DNA of 64,000 nt. Source: Piscinibacter sp. XHJ-5 (GTDB lineage Bacteria > Pseudomonadota > Gammaproteobacteria > Burkholderiales > Burkholderiaceae_C). The stretch is from NCBI RefSeq assembly GCF_029855045.1, contig NZ_CP123228.1, forward strand, positions 5,456,001-5,520,000. Reading direction: 5' to 3'. Made by a program: the position numbers and the translations under genes. The notes beneath the pieces are model-generated. The model had not been told where the DNA came from. It was given only the letters and a program-made list of their open reading frames with translations, and did no database searches. This document shows, in pieces, positions 1 to 9,092 of the stretch (position 1 is its first letter; every line of letters begins with the position of its first letter).

Positions 1-1391
1 AGCTCGTGCCGGCAGCGCGCGGCGTCGGCACCAGCGTCGAGGTGCGCGAGCTGTTCTTCAGCACGCCGGCGCGGCGCAAGTTCCTCAAGACCGAATCGAC
101 CGAGCTCGCGCACTGCGTCGAAGCGGTGCGGCGTCACGCGCTCACGCGCCCCGACGTGAGCTTCGCGCTGTGGCACGAGGGCAAGCTGGTGCAGCAGTGG
201 CGCCGCGCCACGGCCGAAGCGCGGCTGCAGGACGTGCTGGGCGCGGACTTCATCGAGGCCAGCCGGCCGGTCGCCCTCGACCTCGGCGTGCTGCGCATCG
301 TCGGGCGAGCCGGCACGCCGGAGTCCGCTCGCACGCGCGCCGACCAGCAGTACGTGTACGTCAACGGCCGCTTCGTGCGCGACAAGCTCATCGCGCACGG
401 CGTGCGCTCGGCCTACGAGGACGTTCTGCACGGCGGGCGGCAGCCGGCGTATGCGCTGTTCATCGAGATCGCGCCGGACCGTGTCGACGTCAACGTGCAT
501 CCGACCAAGATCGAGGTGCGCTTTCGCGATTCGCGCGAGGTGCATCAGGCGGTGCGGCGGGCGGTGGAGTCGGCGCTGGCGGTGCCGCGCGCAGGCGACG
601 AGCAGCGCGAATCGTCTCTCGACAGCGCCGCCCCGGTCCCCGCGCCGCCGCTGGGCCGCGGCTTCTTCGACGCGCCCCGCCCCACGGTGCAGGGCCATCT
701 GGCGTTGCAGCAGGCGGCCGTGCTGTATGCGCAGGAGCCCCCGGCCGCATGGTCGGCGTCGCGCGCCGCGGTGCAGGCACCCGTCGCGCCGCTGCCGGCC
801 GACACCGAGTGGCCGCTGGGCCGCGCCATCGCACAGATCGCCGGCATCTACATCGTCGCCGAGAACGCCCAGGGGCTGATCGTCGTCGACATGCACGCGG
901 CGCACGAGCGCATCGTGTACGAACGGCTCAAGGCCAGCCTGGATGCGGCGCGCATCGAAGCTCAGCCGCTGCTGATCCCGGCGACGTTCGCGGCCACGCC
1001 GCAGGAGATCGCCACCGCCGAGGCGCAGGCCGAGACGCTGCATACGCTCGGCATCGACATCTCGGCGCTGTCGCCCAGCGTGCTCGCGATCCGCTCGCGC
1101 CCGGCGGCATTGGCCGGCGGCGACGTGGTCGAGCTGGCGCGCAGCGTGCTCGCCGAGCTGTCGCAGTACGACGCGAGCAGCGTCATCGAGCGCGCGCAGC
1201 ACGAGATCCTGTCGACCATGGCCTGCCACGGGGCGATTCGCGCGAACCGCCAGCTGACGCTGGCCGAGATGGACGCGCTGCTGCGCGACATGGAGCGCAC
1301 GGAACGCGCCGACCAGTGCAACCATGGCCGGCCGACCTGGCGGCAGATCACGATTCGTGAACTGGACGGCATGTTCTGGCGCGGCCGCTGA
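1..1391 (+). CDS. mutL: DNA mismatch repair protein MutL (5'-truncated by window edge)
   Basis: MutL couples MutS mismatch recognition to strand incision. Only the C-terminal ~463 residues are present; the reading frame is open from base 3 and the true start lies upstream. The first residues contain the GHKL-family stretch VRELFFSTPARRKFLK. Near nt 889-924 is DMHAAHERIVYE, matching the endonuclease signature DQHA(X2)E(X4)E except for Q to M. Near the end are ACHGAIRA and CNHGRP, the zinc-site motifs of nicking MutL proteins (usually CPHGRP). This fits an endonuclease-type MutL, as expected in bacteria without MutH. In E. coli mutL abuts miaA; here miaA lies about 6 kb downstream with unrelated genes between. 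Confidence 0.96.
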   Translation, partial: LVPAARGVGTSVEVRELFFSTPARRKFLKTESTELAHCVEAVRRHALTRPDVSFALWHEGKLVQQWRRATAEARLQDVLGADFIEASRPVALDLGVLRIVGRAGTPESARTRADQQYVYVNGRFVRDKLIAHGVRSAYEDVLHGGRQPAYALFIEIAPDRVDVNVHPTKIEVRFRDSREVHQAVRRAVESALAVPRAGDEQRESSLDSAAPVPAPPLGRGFFDAPRPTVQGHLALQQAAVLYAQEPPAAWSASRAAVQAPVAPLPADTEWPLGRAIAQIAGIYIVAENAQGLIVVDMHAAHERIVYERLKASLDAARIEAQPLLIPATFAATPQEIATAEAQAETLHTLGIDISALSPSVLAIRSRPAALAGGDVVELARSVLAELSQYDASSVIERAQHEILSTMACHGAIRANRQLTLAEMDALLRDMERTERADQCNHGRPTWRQITIRELDGMFWRGR

Positions 1392-1422
1392 ACTTTCCCG
1401 GTGCTCCACCGCTCAGTTGCGC

Positions 1423-2259
1423 ATGCCGAATCTGATCCGCTGGCGATGGCCTGCCGTCGCCCTTCTCGCAGCCGCGACGTTCGCCGGCTGCACCAGCCTC
1501 GATGCCCAGCAGCGCAAATGGATCTTCAACGTGCGCCCGTATGCGTCGGCGCTCGAGGATGCCGACGACCGGCGCACGGTGTGGATCCGCTACGACTCGG
1601 CCGAAACCGGCTCGGCCGTCAAGCTGCACGGCGTGTGGTTCGCGCACGAGGATGCAAAGGCGCCGGTGCTGCTGTACCTGCACGGCGCCGGCCGCAGCAT
1701 CCACGCCAGCACCTGGCGCATCGAGCACATGCGCGAGCTCGGCTTCTCGGTGCTTGCCATCGACTACCGCGGCTTCGGCCTGAGCGGCGACGAGCTGCCG
1801 TCCGAGTCCATCGTGTACGAAGACGCACGCGCCGCCTGGCAATGGCTGGCGAAGACGCATCCCGACAGCCCGCGCTACATCTTCGGGCACTCGCTGGGCG
1901 GCGCCATCGCCGTTCAGCTGGCGAGCGAAGTGCCCGATGCCCGCGGGCTCATCGTCGAGGGCACGTTCACCTCGATCGCCGAGGTCTTCCAGTCGATGAA
2001 GTGGGGCTGGCTGCCCGTGACCGCGCTGATCACCCAGCGCTTCGACTCCGCCAGCAAGATCGAGCGCGTGAAGGCTCCTGTGCTCGTGGTGCACGGCAGC
2101 CGTGACGGCCTCATCCGCCCGGAGCTGGGGCGCGCGTTGTTCGAACGCGTGCGCTCGCCGAAGAAATTCGTGCTGGTCGACGGCGGCACGCACTACAGCA
2201 CCAACACCTTGGGGCAGCCGCAATACCGCGAGGCCTTGAAGGAGCTGTTCGGCTTGTAG
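1423..2259 (+). CDS. alpha/beta-hydrolase lipoprotein
   Basis: The 278-aa product begins with a short hydrophobic signal ending in a lipobox (TFAGC, Cys23), so it is probably a lipid-anchored envelope protein. The rest is an alpha/beta-hydrolase fold: LYLHGAG strand and oxyanion region (~85-90), nucleophile elbow GHSLGG (Ser157), acid in HGSRDGL (Asp228) and catalytic histidine in GGTHYS (His257). The ATG at 1423 is preferred over an upstream in-frame ATG inside mutL because it places the signal peptide at the N-terminus. The substrate cannot be inferred; related proteins are annotated as serine aminopeptidase-like or BEM46-type hydrolases. It follows mutL by 31 bases and may be cotranscribed. 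Confidence 0.85.
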   Translation: MPNLIRWRWPAVALLAAATFAGCTSLDAQQRKWIFNVRPYASALEDADDRRTVWIRYDSAETGSAVKLHGVWFAHEDAKAPVLLYLHGAGRSIHASTWRIEHMRELGFSVLAIDYRGFGLSGDELPSESIVYEDARAAWQWLAKTHPDSPRYIFGHSLGGAIAVQLASEVPDARGLIVEGTFTSIAEVFQSMKWGWLPVTALITQRFDSASKIERVKAPVLVVHGSRDGLIRPELGRALFERVRSPKKFVLVDGGTHYSTNTLGQPQYREALKELFGL

Positions 2260-2316
2260 GTGGGGGTGAAGCGAAGCGCCATCCGGACCGCGGGCGCAAG
2301 GCCGCGACAATACCGC

Positions 2317-3405
2317 ATGGCCACGCTGAAGCTGAAGAAGTCACCCGCCGCGAAAGCGCCCCGAGCCTCGAGGCCGCCCGTGCGCGGGGCCGGCTCCGCA
2401 CCGCGCAAGCGCCCGACCCTCGCCGAAGCGCAGGCGCAGCGCGCCGAGCGCGACGCGGTGCGGCAGCCGGGCCCTCACACCCCGCCCTCTACCGCGCCGA
2501 GGGAGAGGGGGCCGCAACTGCCTGTGCCGCCGCGGCGGGACAGGGTGCCCGCGCCGCCCCCGCCGCGCCCTCGTCCACCCGCTCCCGACCGGCGCCAGCC
2601 GAACACCGCCTTCGACGCGCCGCGCCGCCCGCCCGCGCGCGAACCCGCCGACGATGCACCCGGCAGCATGCGGCTGTCCAAGCGCATGAGCGAGCTGGGC
2701 ATTGCCTCGCGCCGCGAAGCCGACGAATGGATCGCCAAGGGCTGGGTGCGTGTCGACGGGCAGGTGGTTCGCGAGCTGGGATCGCGGGTGCTGCCGGGTC
2801 AGCACGTCACGGTCGATGCACAGGCCAAGTTCCAGCAGGCGCAGAAGGTCACGGTGCTGCTGAACAAGCCGGTCGGCTACGTCAGCGGCCAGGCCGAGGA
2901 CGGCTACGAGCCGGCCGTCGTGCTGGTGACGCCGCAGAACCAGTGGCGCGAGGATCAATCCGGCATCCGCTTCCTGCGCGAGCATCTGCGCGGCCTCGCG
3001 CCGGCCGGCCGGCTCGACATCGACTCGGTCGGGCTGCTGGTGCTGACGCAGGACGGTCGCATCGCCCGACAGCTCATCGGCGAGGACAGCGACATCGAGA
3101 AGGAGTATCTCGTGCGGGTCGAGAAGCCCGGCGGCGCAACTCCGGGCGACGAGCAGCTCGCACTGCTCAACCATGGCCTCGAGCTCGACGGCGAACCCCT
3201 GCGTCCCGCGAAGGTCGAGTGGCTGAACGCCGATCAGCTGCGCTTCGTGCTGAAGGAAGGCAAGAAGCGGCAGATCCGCCGCATGTGCGAAGCCGTCGGG
3301 CTGAAGGTGATCGGGTTGAAGCGCGTGCGCATCGGCGGCGTGATGCTGGGCGATCTGCCGCCGGGACGGTGGCGGTACCTGCGGGCGGACGAGCGGTTCG
3401 GCTGA
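2317..3405 (+). CDS. RluF-like pseudouridine synthase (RsuA/RluB/E/F family)
   Basis: The protein isomerises a specific uridine in ribosomal RNA to pseudouridine. Residues ~118-165 form an S4 RNA-binding domain ([19 protein letters not shown]). The catalytic motif [11 protein letters not shown] carries Asp234. The later blocks EKEYLVRV and KRQIRRMC resemble RluF (23S rRNA U2604) more than RsuA or RluB. About 115 N-terminal residues are a Pro/Arg/Ala-rich, low-complexity extension that is probably disordered, so the protein (362 aa) is longer than E. coli RluF. ATG at 2317 was chosen over an earlier in-frame GTG that follows the upstream stop directly. Its 3' end faces the GNAT gene with a 7-base gap. 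Site specificity is inferred only. Confidence 0.88.
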   Translation: MATLKLKKSPAAKAPRASRPPVRGAGSAPRKRPTLAEAQAQRAERDAVRQPGPHTPPSTAPRERGPQLPVPPRRDRVPAPPPPRPRPPAPDRRQPNTAFDAPRRPPAREPADDAPGSMRLSKRMSELGIASRREADEWIAKGWVRVDGQVVRELGSRVLPGQHVTVDAQAKFQQAQKVTVLLNKPVGYVSGQAEDGYEPAVVLVTPQNQWREDQSGIRFLREHLRGLAPAGRLDIDSVGLLVLTQDGRIARQLIGEDSDIEKEYLVRVEKPGGATPGDEQLALLNHGLELDGEPLRPAKVEWLNADQLRFVLKEGKKRQIRRMCEAVGLKVIGLKRVRIGGVMLGDLPPGRWRYLRADERFG

Positions 3406-3412
3406 CGATCGA

Positions 3413-3880
3413 TCAGGCCCAGCGGCGCAGGTCCTTCGTCATCCGCATTGCGTCCTCCACGCCCTGGTAGTAGCCCTCGTGCAGGCCGACTTCCTCGAAG
3501 CCGTGGTGGCGGTAGAACGAACGCGCCTCGTCGTTGCGCGCGCGGGTCTCGAGTCGAACGATGCCGATGCCCGCGACACCGACGGTCGCCTCCAGCCATG
3601 CCAGCAGCGCCGAGCCCACGCCCTTGCGGCGCTGCGCCGCCTGCACCGCGAGCAGCAGCAGGTGCGCTTCCTCTTCCTCGTACTTCATGATCGCGAAGCC
3701 GATCAGCGAGCGCGCTTGCCGGGCGACGACGACGTTGGTCGAGCGGTCGCGGATGCTGCGCGCGACCCGGCGGGCGGTCCAGCTCCACGGCAGGCCCTGT
3801 TCGATGGCATCGCGCGACAGCTCGGAGATCGCCGCCGCATCGGACGCAATGGCGAGGCTGATGTCGTACTGGTCGATCAC
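3413..3880 (-). CDS. GNAT family N-acetyltransferase
   Basis: This 155-aa single-domain protein has the GNAT acetyl-CoA pyrophosphate-binding loop QRRKGVGSALL (~residues 83-93) and the C-terminal RNDEARSFYRHHGFEEVG motif typical of RimI-like acetyltransferases. It would transfer an acetyl group from acetyl-CoA to an amine on a small molecule or protein N-terminus. The name RimI is not justified: it lacks the expected genomic partner (tsaB) and the sequence is only generally similar. It lies on the opposite strand to the pseudouridine synthase and starts 31 bases from the end of the TauE/SafE-type permease gene, in the same orientation, so joint transcription is possible. Confidence 0.85.
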   Translation of the reverse strand: MIDQYDISLAIASDAAAISELSRDAIEQGLPWSWTARRVARSIRDRSTNVVVARQARSLIGFAIMKYEEEEAHLLLLAVQAAQRRKGVGSALLAWLEATVGVAGIGIVRLETRARNDEARSFYRHHGFEEVGLHEGYYQGVEDAMRMTKDLRRWA

Positions 3881-3911
3881 GTCGGGACTCCTGCAACGGC
3901 CCCCAACCCTA

Positions 3912-4667
3912 TCACGACAGTCGGCGCGCCCATTCGGGCCAGGTGGAGGCGAGCATCGCGACGCCCGAGACGGTGAGCAGGGCCAGAACGATCTGGCGGA
4001 ATCTCGCCTCGCTGATGCCGATGTAGACGCGCGTGCCGATCAGCGTGGGGATCAGCATCGCCGGCGCGACGACGGCGAACATCGGGATCATCTCGCGCGT
4101 GACGACGCCGCCGGCGAGATAGCCGCCCATCGCGACGGCAAGCGCCGCGAGGTTGAAGTTCTGCACCACCGCGCGCTGCGCATCCTTGTCGAAGCCGCGC
4201 AGCGTGCACCACAGGGTCGGAATGACCCCGGTGTAGCCGCCGATGCCGCCCATCACGCCGCCTAGCGCACCGGCGATCGCATCGGCGAAGCGACCACCCC
4301 TGCGCACGCGAGGCAGCCGTGGGGCCATCAGCATCAGCGGGCACCACACGACCAGCAGCAGGCCGAGCAGCGTCCTGAAGGCCGGCACGTCGAGCCGCGG
4401 CAGCAGCAGGACGCCGAGCGGCACGCCGGCCGCGCCGCCGGCGAGGAACGGCAGCAGCAGCCGCCAGTGGAAGCCGCGGCGCACGGTGAGCGCGGCGATG
4501 ACCTGGCCTGTCAGGGCGCCGAACACGGCCATCGCGGCGGCGAGCTGCGGCTGCAGCACCCAGATCCAGACCGACGTGGCGACCAGGCCGAACGCAAAGC
4601 CCGACAGGCCCTGGACGAAACCCGCCAAGGCGGCGCCGAGCGCGACGATCGCGATCGGCGCGTCCAT
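3912..4667 (-). CDS. TauE/SafE (TSUP) family membrane permease
   Basis: The 251-aa protein is almost entirely hydrophobic helices with the two-repeat architecture of the TauE/SafE family, including an N-terminal GFVQGLSGFAFGL segment and the mid-protein GGIGGYTGV segment that mark the two half-repeats. Members move sulfite, sulfoacetate or other organic anions across the inner membrane; the substrate here is unknown. The start codon lies only 3 bases downstream of the stop codon of the PA2778-like gene, so the two are almost certainly one transcript. Confidence 0.85.
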   Translation of the reverse strand: MDAPIAIVALGAALAGFVQGLSGFAFGLVATSVWIWVLQPQLAAAMAVFGALTGQVIAALTVRRGFHWRLLLPFLAGGAAGVPLGVLLLPRLDVPAFRTLLGLLLVVWCPLMLMAPRLPRVRRGGRFADAIAGALGGVMGGIGGYTGVIPTLWCTLRGFDKDAQRAVVQNFNLAALAVAMGGYLAGGVVTREMIPMFAVVAPAMLIPTLIGTRVYIGISEARFRQIVLALLTVSGVAMLASTWPEWARRLS

Positions 4668-4670
4668 CGC

Positions 4671-5651
4671 CTAACGAGCGGCCGGCCGGGCGGCCAATGC
4701 CTGGGCCAGCACGGCGTCGGCTTGTGCTCGCCAGGCAGCATCGCTCGCCGCGACTGCATCGCGCGCGGCGGCGATGGCTTCGTCGGTGCGTCCCAGCTCG
4801 AGCAGGGTGCTGGCCAGGTTGATCGATGCCGGCGCGCTGTGGTGCTCGCGCGCCGCGGCCGCGAATGCCTCGGCGGCGCCGGCCTTGTCGCCGGCCGCAT
4901 GCAAGGTGTTTCCCAGTCCCATCCGCAGGGTCAGGTTCGCCGGCCAGCGCGTCAGCGCGCTGCGGTACACGGCCACCGCCTGCACGGGTGACGCGTTGCG
5001 CTCGAAACCGACGCTCGCCTCGACGACGGCGCTCTCCTGCGCGGTGGACGGCCACTGTCCCGGCGGCAGCGCGACGAAGGCCCACGAGCCGGACCGCGTC
5101 CATGTGTGCTCGAAGGTGCGCAGCGGCATCACCGCGCGGCGCGTGGCGCCCGATCGCAGCACCGCGTCGCCGGCGTCGAGGTCGTAGCCCACCAGCACGG
5201 CGTAGTGCCAGGCCGGCGCGAACGACAAGCCCAGGTTCAGCAGCACCGCCACCGGATGGCCGGCCTGCACCTCGCGCAGCACGGCCTCCAGCGCGGGCGG
5301 CACGCGGGTCGCGACCGCCCCCTGGCGACGCGCGCCGGCGATCATCTCGATCTGCAGGGTGCCGGTGCGCGCCGGCAGGAACACCTGCTCGCCGAGCACG
5401 GCGGGATCGGCCGGCAGGCCGGCTGCGCCCAGCACGGTGGCCAGTGCCGCCGGACCGCAGTGGTATTCGGTCTGCGCGAAGAACGGCGTGTCAGCCAGCT
5501 CCGCGGCGCGAACGAGTCCGGGGGGCGACTGCGCGCGCAGCGCCTGCGTCTGCACTGCGCAGCCGCCGAGGGCCACGACCAGCGCACAAAGAAACAGCGC
5601 GGCCCACCGAAGTGGCCGCGCTGCAAGGGTCGGCAAGAACATCGCGATCAA
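4671..5651 (-). CDS. PA2778-family cysteine peptidase with TPR repeats
   Basis: The 326-aa product has a lipoprotein-like signal (ALGGC, Cys31), a C39/papain-like peptidase domain and C-terminal tetratricopeptide repeats (~215-320). The catalytic Cys is in TEYHCGPAAL (Cys65) and the His in AWHYAVLVGYD (His149). This order matches the family named after P. aeruginosa PA2778, which is regularly encoded beside a small PA2779-type protein, as here (gene immediately upstream, starting at 6083). C39 peptidases usually trim leader peptides at double-glycine sites, but the substrate of this lipoprotein type is not established. The pairing suggests the small protein is its partner or substrate. Confidence 0.87.
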   Translation of the reverse strand: MIAMFLPTLAARPLRWAALFLCALVVALGGCAVQTQALRAQSPPGLVRAAELADTPFFAQTEYHCGPAALATVLGAAGLPADPAVLGEQVFLPARTGTLQIEMIAGARRQGAVATRVPPALEAVLREVQAGHPVAVLLNLGLSFAPAWHYAVLVGYDLDAGDAVLRSGATRRAVMPLRTFEHTWTRSGSWAFVALPPGQWPSTAQESAVVEASVGFERNASPVQAVAVYRSALTRWPANLTLRMGLGNTLHAAGDKAGAAEAFAAAAREHHSAPASINLASTLLELGRTDEAIAAARDAVAASDAAWRAQADAVLAQALAARPAAR

Positions 5652-5681
5652 GAGAAGGCGGACGCGGCGCGCCCGCGTTCT

Positions 5682-6083
5682 TCAGCGGATGGAACGGGTG
5701 AAGGGGAATACCTTCGTGAAGCCGAGGATGTCGGTGATCAGCAGCACGATGAACACCGTGAGGATGATGCCGAGCACATCGGATGCGCCCGCCGGCGCGG
5801 TGTCCAGCGTGTACGCGACCTGGGCCACTTCATCGTCGGTCAGCGCCGCGACCCGCGCCCGCGCCTGATCGACGCTGACGCCGCGCTCGGCCAGTCCGGC
5901 AGCCACGTCGGCGCGATCCAGTGTGGCGTTGACATAGGCCCGCTGTGCGGTGGCGCTGCGCACCCCTTCGCTCGCCGCCACCTGTTCGGTGGTGACCAGC
6001 GTGGCCTGTGCGCTGTGCATGAAGCCGGCAAAGCTGAGGCATGCGGCGACCAGGCTGGTGATCCAACGAGTCGTTCGTTTCAT
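5682..6083 (-). CDS. PA2779-family small membrane-anchored protein
   Basis: The 133-aa protein has an N-terminal signal peptide (to about residue 28), a charged helical middle rich in Ala, Arg and Val, and a single C-terminal membrane helix (~103-120) followed by a short basic tail. Length and layout match the PA2779 family, and its partner PA2778-type peptidase follows 30 bases downstream. ATG at 6083 is selected over an in-frame ATG at 6161 because it starts the signal peptide and is preceded by an AAAGGA ribosome-binding site at 8 bases. Function is unknown; it may be processed or chaperoned by the neighbouring C39-like peptidase. Confidence 0.85.
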   Translation of the reverse strand: MKRTTRWITSLVAACLSFAGFMHSAQATLVTTEQVAASEGVRSATAQRAYVNATLDRADVAAGLAERGVSVDQARARVAALTDDEVAQVAYTLDTAPAGASDVLGIILTVFIVLLITDILGFTKVFPFTRSIR

Positions 6084-6241
6084 GGACGTTCCTTTCTGCG
6101 GACGTGATGTGATGTTGTCGCGCTGCAGCAAACATTTGCAGCGAGTGACCATCGTAACCATGCCCGCAGACGCCGGCGGTCACGGGTTGAAACCTTGAGG
6201 CGCCGACGCAACACGCGGGCGCCGCTGCTACGCTGCACGGC

Positions 6242-7474
6242 ATGACGTCTTCTCCCCGCACCGCGATGCCGGCGCCGGTGGTCGTGGCCATGCTCACGCT
6301 GCTGCTGGGCATCCAACCGGTCACCACCGACCTCTACCTGCCGGCGTTGCCGACGCTGGCCGCGGCGCTGCACACCGGCATCGCATCGGCGCAGCTCACG
6401 CTGTCGGCGTTGATCCTGAGCTTCGGTGTCGCGCAGCTCGCATGCGGACCGCTTGCCGACCGCTACGGGCGGCGCCCGGTGCTGCTGGCCGGAATGGCCC
6501 TGTACACCGTCGCCAGCGTGCTGGCCGCCTTCGCGCCTGCCATCGAGTGGCTGATCGGCTGGCGCGTGCTCCAGGGTGCGGCCATGGCCGCGGCGGTCAC
6601 CTGCGGGCGGTCCATCGTGCGAGACCTGTTCGAGCCGCACCAGGGCGCGCGCGTGATGTCGCGCGCACTCGGCGGACTGGGCGTCATCGCGATGCTGAGC
6701 CCGCTGATCGGCGGCGTGGCGGTGCAATGGCTGCATTGGCGCAGCACCCTGCTCGCGATCGCGCTGTTCGGCGCGGCGACGCTCGCGTTCATCGCCTGGC
6801 GCTTCGAGGAGACCGTGCCGCGGCGCAACCCCGAGGCGACGCGGCTGCTTCCGCTGCTGCGCAACTGGCTCGCCATCGCGCGCCATCCCGGCTTTCGCGC
6901 CTGGGTGTCGCTGCTCGCGCTGACCTACGGCGGCCTGTTCGTCTTCCTCGCCGCCTCGTCATTCGTCTTCATCGGCGTGCTGGGCGTGTCGCGCATCGGC
7001 TACGGCGCGGTGATGGCCTCCAACTCGATGGCCTATGTCGCCGGCACCCTCCTCTGCCGGCGGCTTCTGGTGTCGCGCGGCCTGCGGGGCACGGTCCGGC
7101 TCGGCGCCTTCTTCACGATCACCGGCGGCGTGTCGTGCGCGCTGCTGAGCCTGGCGGGCGTGCACACGGTGTGGGCCATCCTGGTGCCGCTGTGGTCGTA
7201 TGCGTTGGGGCACGGCATCCACCAGCCGTGCGGGCAGGTGGGCGCCGTGGGGCCGTTCCCGGACAAGGCCGGCACGGCTGCGGCGCTGTCGGGCTTTCTC
7301 ATGATGGCCGTGTCCTTCGCCATCGGCCTGTGGCTCGGACACGCCCTCGACGGCACGGTGTATCCGCTCACGCTGGGGCTGGGCGGGTTCAGCATCGGCG
7401 TCGCCGCGGTGGCGTGGACGCTGGTGCAGTGGCACGGCGAGCCGCGCATGGCGGCCATCGCCCAGAGCGCCTGA
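6242..7474 (+). CDS. Bcr/CflA family drug:H+ antiporter (MFS)
   Basis: This 410-aa protein has 12 predicted membrane segments. Helix 1 carries [15 protein letters not shown], the hallmark of the Bcr/CflA (DHA1) group; the motif-A loop between helices 2 and 3 reads [14 protein letters not shown]. Such carriers expel drugs, sulfonamides or amino acids using the proton gradient across the inner membrane. Its stop codon overlaps the miaA start by one base (TGATG), so miaA translation is probably coupled to it. The upstream 158-base gap separates it from the divergent PA2779-type gene and must hold both promoters. Confidence 0.9.
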   Translation: MTSSPRTAMPAPVVVAMLTLLLGIQPVTTDLYLPALPTLAAALHTGIASAQLTLSALILSFGVAQLACGPLADRYGRRPVLLAGMALYTVASVLAAFAPAIEWLIGWRVLQGAAMAAAVTCGRSIVRDLFEPHQGARVMSRALGGLGVIAMLSPLIGGVAVQWLHWRSTLLAIALFGAATLAFIAWRFEETVPRRNPEATRLLPLLRNWLAIARHPGFRAWVSLLALTYGGLFVFLAASSFVFIGVLGVSRIGYGAVMASNSMAYVAGTLLCRRLLVSRGLRGTVRLGAFFTITGGVSCALLSLAGVHTVWAILVPLWSYALGHGIHQPCGQVGAVGPFPDKAGTAAALSGFLMMAVSFAIGLWLGHALDGTVYPLTLGLGGFSIGVAAVAWTLVQWHGEPRMAAIAQSA

Positions 7475-8418
7475 TGCGCTGCCTGTGCCTGGCCGGGCCG
7501 ACGGCCGCGGGCAAGACGGCCGCGGCGCTCGCCATCGCCGATGCGCTCGGCACCACCCAGCCCGTGGAAATCGTCAGCGTCGACTCCGCGCTGGTGTATC
7601 GCGGCATGGACGTCGGCACGGCCAAGCCCAGCCCGGCAGAGCGCGCGCAGGTGCGGCATCACCTCATCGACATCATCGAGCCCACGCAGGCGTATTCGGC
7701 GGCGCAGTTCGTCGCGGACGCGACGCGATCGATCGACGAGATAGGCGCCCGCGGCCATCTGGCGCTGCTCGTCGGCGGCACCATGCTGTACTTCAAGGCG
7801 CTGTTCGAGGGACTGGACGAGATGCCCGCCTCCGACCCCGCCATCCGCGCCGAGCTCGACGCCGAAGCGGCGCGCGAAGGCTGGCCGGCGATGCACGACC
7901 GGCTCGCCGCCGTCGATCCGCTCACCGCCGCCCGGCTGCCCCGACACGACAGTCAGCGCATCCAGCGCGCACTCGAGGTGTGGCGCGTCAGCGGGCGACC
8001 CCTGTCGTCCTTTCACCGCGGCGACAAGCCCGCGCGCGAGCCGGCCCCGATGATTTCGCTGGAGCCGGGCGATCGCGCCTGGCTGCATGGCCGCATCGCC
8101 GACCGCTTCGATGCCATGCTGGCCGCCGGTTTCGTCGACGAGGTGCAGCGGCTGCGTGCACGGGGCGACCTGCACCTCGGCCAGCCGTCGATGCGCTGCG
8201 TCGGCTATCGCCAGATCTGGGAGGCGCTGGACGCGGGGACCCTCGAAGGCATCCGCGAGCGGGGCATCGCGGCCACGCGGCAGCTGGCCAAGCGCCAGCT
8301 CACCTGGCTGCGCGGCATGCAGCGCGAGACCGTGGCCTGCGATGCGCCGGATGCGCTCGAGCAGGTGGTGCGGCGCGCCCTGTCCTTCGCGCAGAAAGGC
8401 GCGCAACGTGCTGCTTGA
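7474..8418 (+). CDS. miaA: tRNA dimethylallyltransferase
   Basis: MiaA prenylates N6 of A37 in tRNAs reading UNN codons, using dimethylallyl diphosphate. The 314-aa product has the N-terminal P-loop GPTAAGKT (residues 8-15), the conserved [16 protein letters not shown] block with the catalytic Asp, and the tRNA-binding and C-terminal motifs [21 protein letters not shown] and [14 protein letters not shown]. Length is normal for the family. The ATG overlaps the stop of the exporter gene by one base, and its end overlaps the following ATPase gene by 11 bases, so it sits in the middle of a tightly packed operon. Confidence 0.97.
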   Translation: MRCLCLAGPTAAGKTAAALAIADALGTTQPVEIVSVDSALVYRGMDVGTAKPSPAERAQVRHHLIDIIEPTQAYSAAQFVADATRSIDEIGARGHLALLVGGTMLYFKALFEGLDEMPASDPAIRAELDAEAAREGWPAMHDRLAAVDPLTAARLPRHDSQRIQRALEVWRVSGRPLSSFHRGDKPAREPAPMISLEPGDRAWLHGRIADRFDAMLAAGFVDEVQRLRARGDLHLGQPSMRCVGYRQIWEALDAGTLEGIRERGIAATRQLAKRQLTWLRGMQRETVACDAPDALEQVVRRALSFAQKGAQRAA

Positions 8419-9052
8419 AGTGCGCGGCCTGGTGAAGGGCTACGGCGGCGAGCCGGTGTTCTCCGGCGTCGATCTCGACGTGGCGGCCGGCGAGTTCGTC
8501 GCCGTGCTCGGCGAATCGGGTGTCGGCAAGTCGACGCTGCTGAACTGCATCGCCGGACTCGACAGCGTCGATGCCGGTTCGGTGCACATCGAAGGCAGCG
8601 AGATCACGGTGCTGGACGACACGCGCAAGGCGCTGTTCCGCCGCGAGAAGCTGGGCTTCGTGTTCCAGGCCTTCCATGTGCTGCCGCATCTCAGCGTCGC
8701 CCACAACGTGGCGCTGCCCTTGCTGCTGCAGCGCCGCGGCGATGCGACGCGCGTCGACGCGCTGCTCGCCGCCGTGGGTCTGGCGGGCCTGGCCGGCCGC
8801 CTGCCGCAGACGCTGTCGGGCGGACAGCTGCAGCGCGTCGCGATCGCCCGGGCGCTGGTGCACGGTCCGCGGCTCATCCTCGCCGACGAGCCCACCGGCA
8901 ACCTCGACCCGCACACGGCCGAGAAAGTCATGCAGCTGCTGTCCGACCAGGTGCGCGAACACCATGCGGCGTGCGTGCTGGTCACGCACTCGAAGATGGC
9001 GGCCGGACATGCCGACCGCGTGCTGACGCTCACGGCGGAAGGCATCTCGTAG
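8408..9052 (+). CDS. LolD/MacB-type ABC transporter ATP-binding protein
   Basis: The 214-aa nucleotide-binding subunit contains Walker [10 protein letters not shown] (35-43), a Q-loop at [14 protein letters not shown], the signature [15 protein letters not shown] and Walker [13 protein letters not shown]. The ADEPTGNLD box is characteristic of the LolD/MacB/FtsE group that works with FtsX-like permeases. The GTG start overlaps miaA by 11 bases. Its partner permease begins 40 bases downstream, followed directly by an AttH/CrtC-like protein. The trio resembles predicted AttEFGH-type envelope lipid or lipoprotein transport modules; the cargo is unknown. Confidence 0.92.
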   Translation: MLLEVRGLVKGYGGEPVFSGVDLDVAAGEFVAVLGESGVGKSTLLNCIAGLDSVDAGSVHIEGSEITVLDDTRKALFRREKLGFVFQAFHVLPHLSVAHNVALPLLLQRRGDATRVDALLAAVGLAGLAGRLPQTLSGGQLQRVAIARALVHGPRLILADEPTGNLDPHTAEKVMQLLSDQVREHHAACVLVTHSKMAAGHADRVLTLTAEGIS

Positions 9053-9092
9053 CGTTGGCAACGAGCCTGCCACCGCGACCTACAGTACGCGA

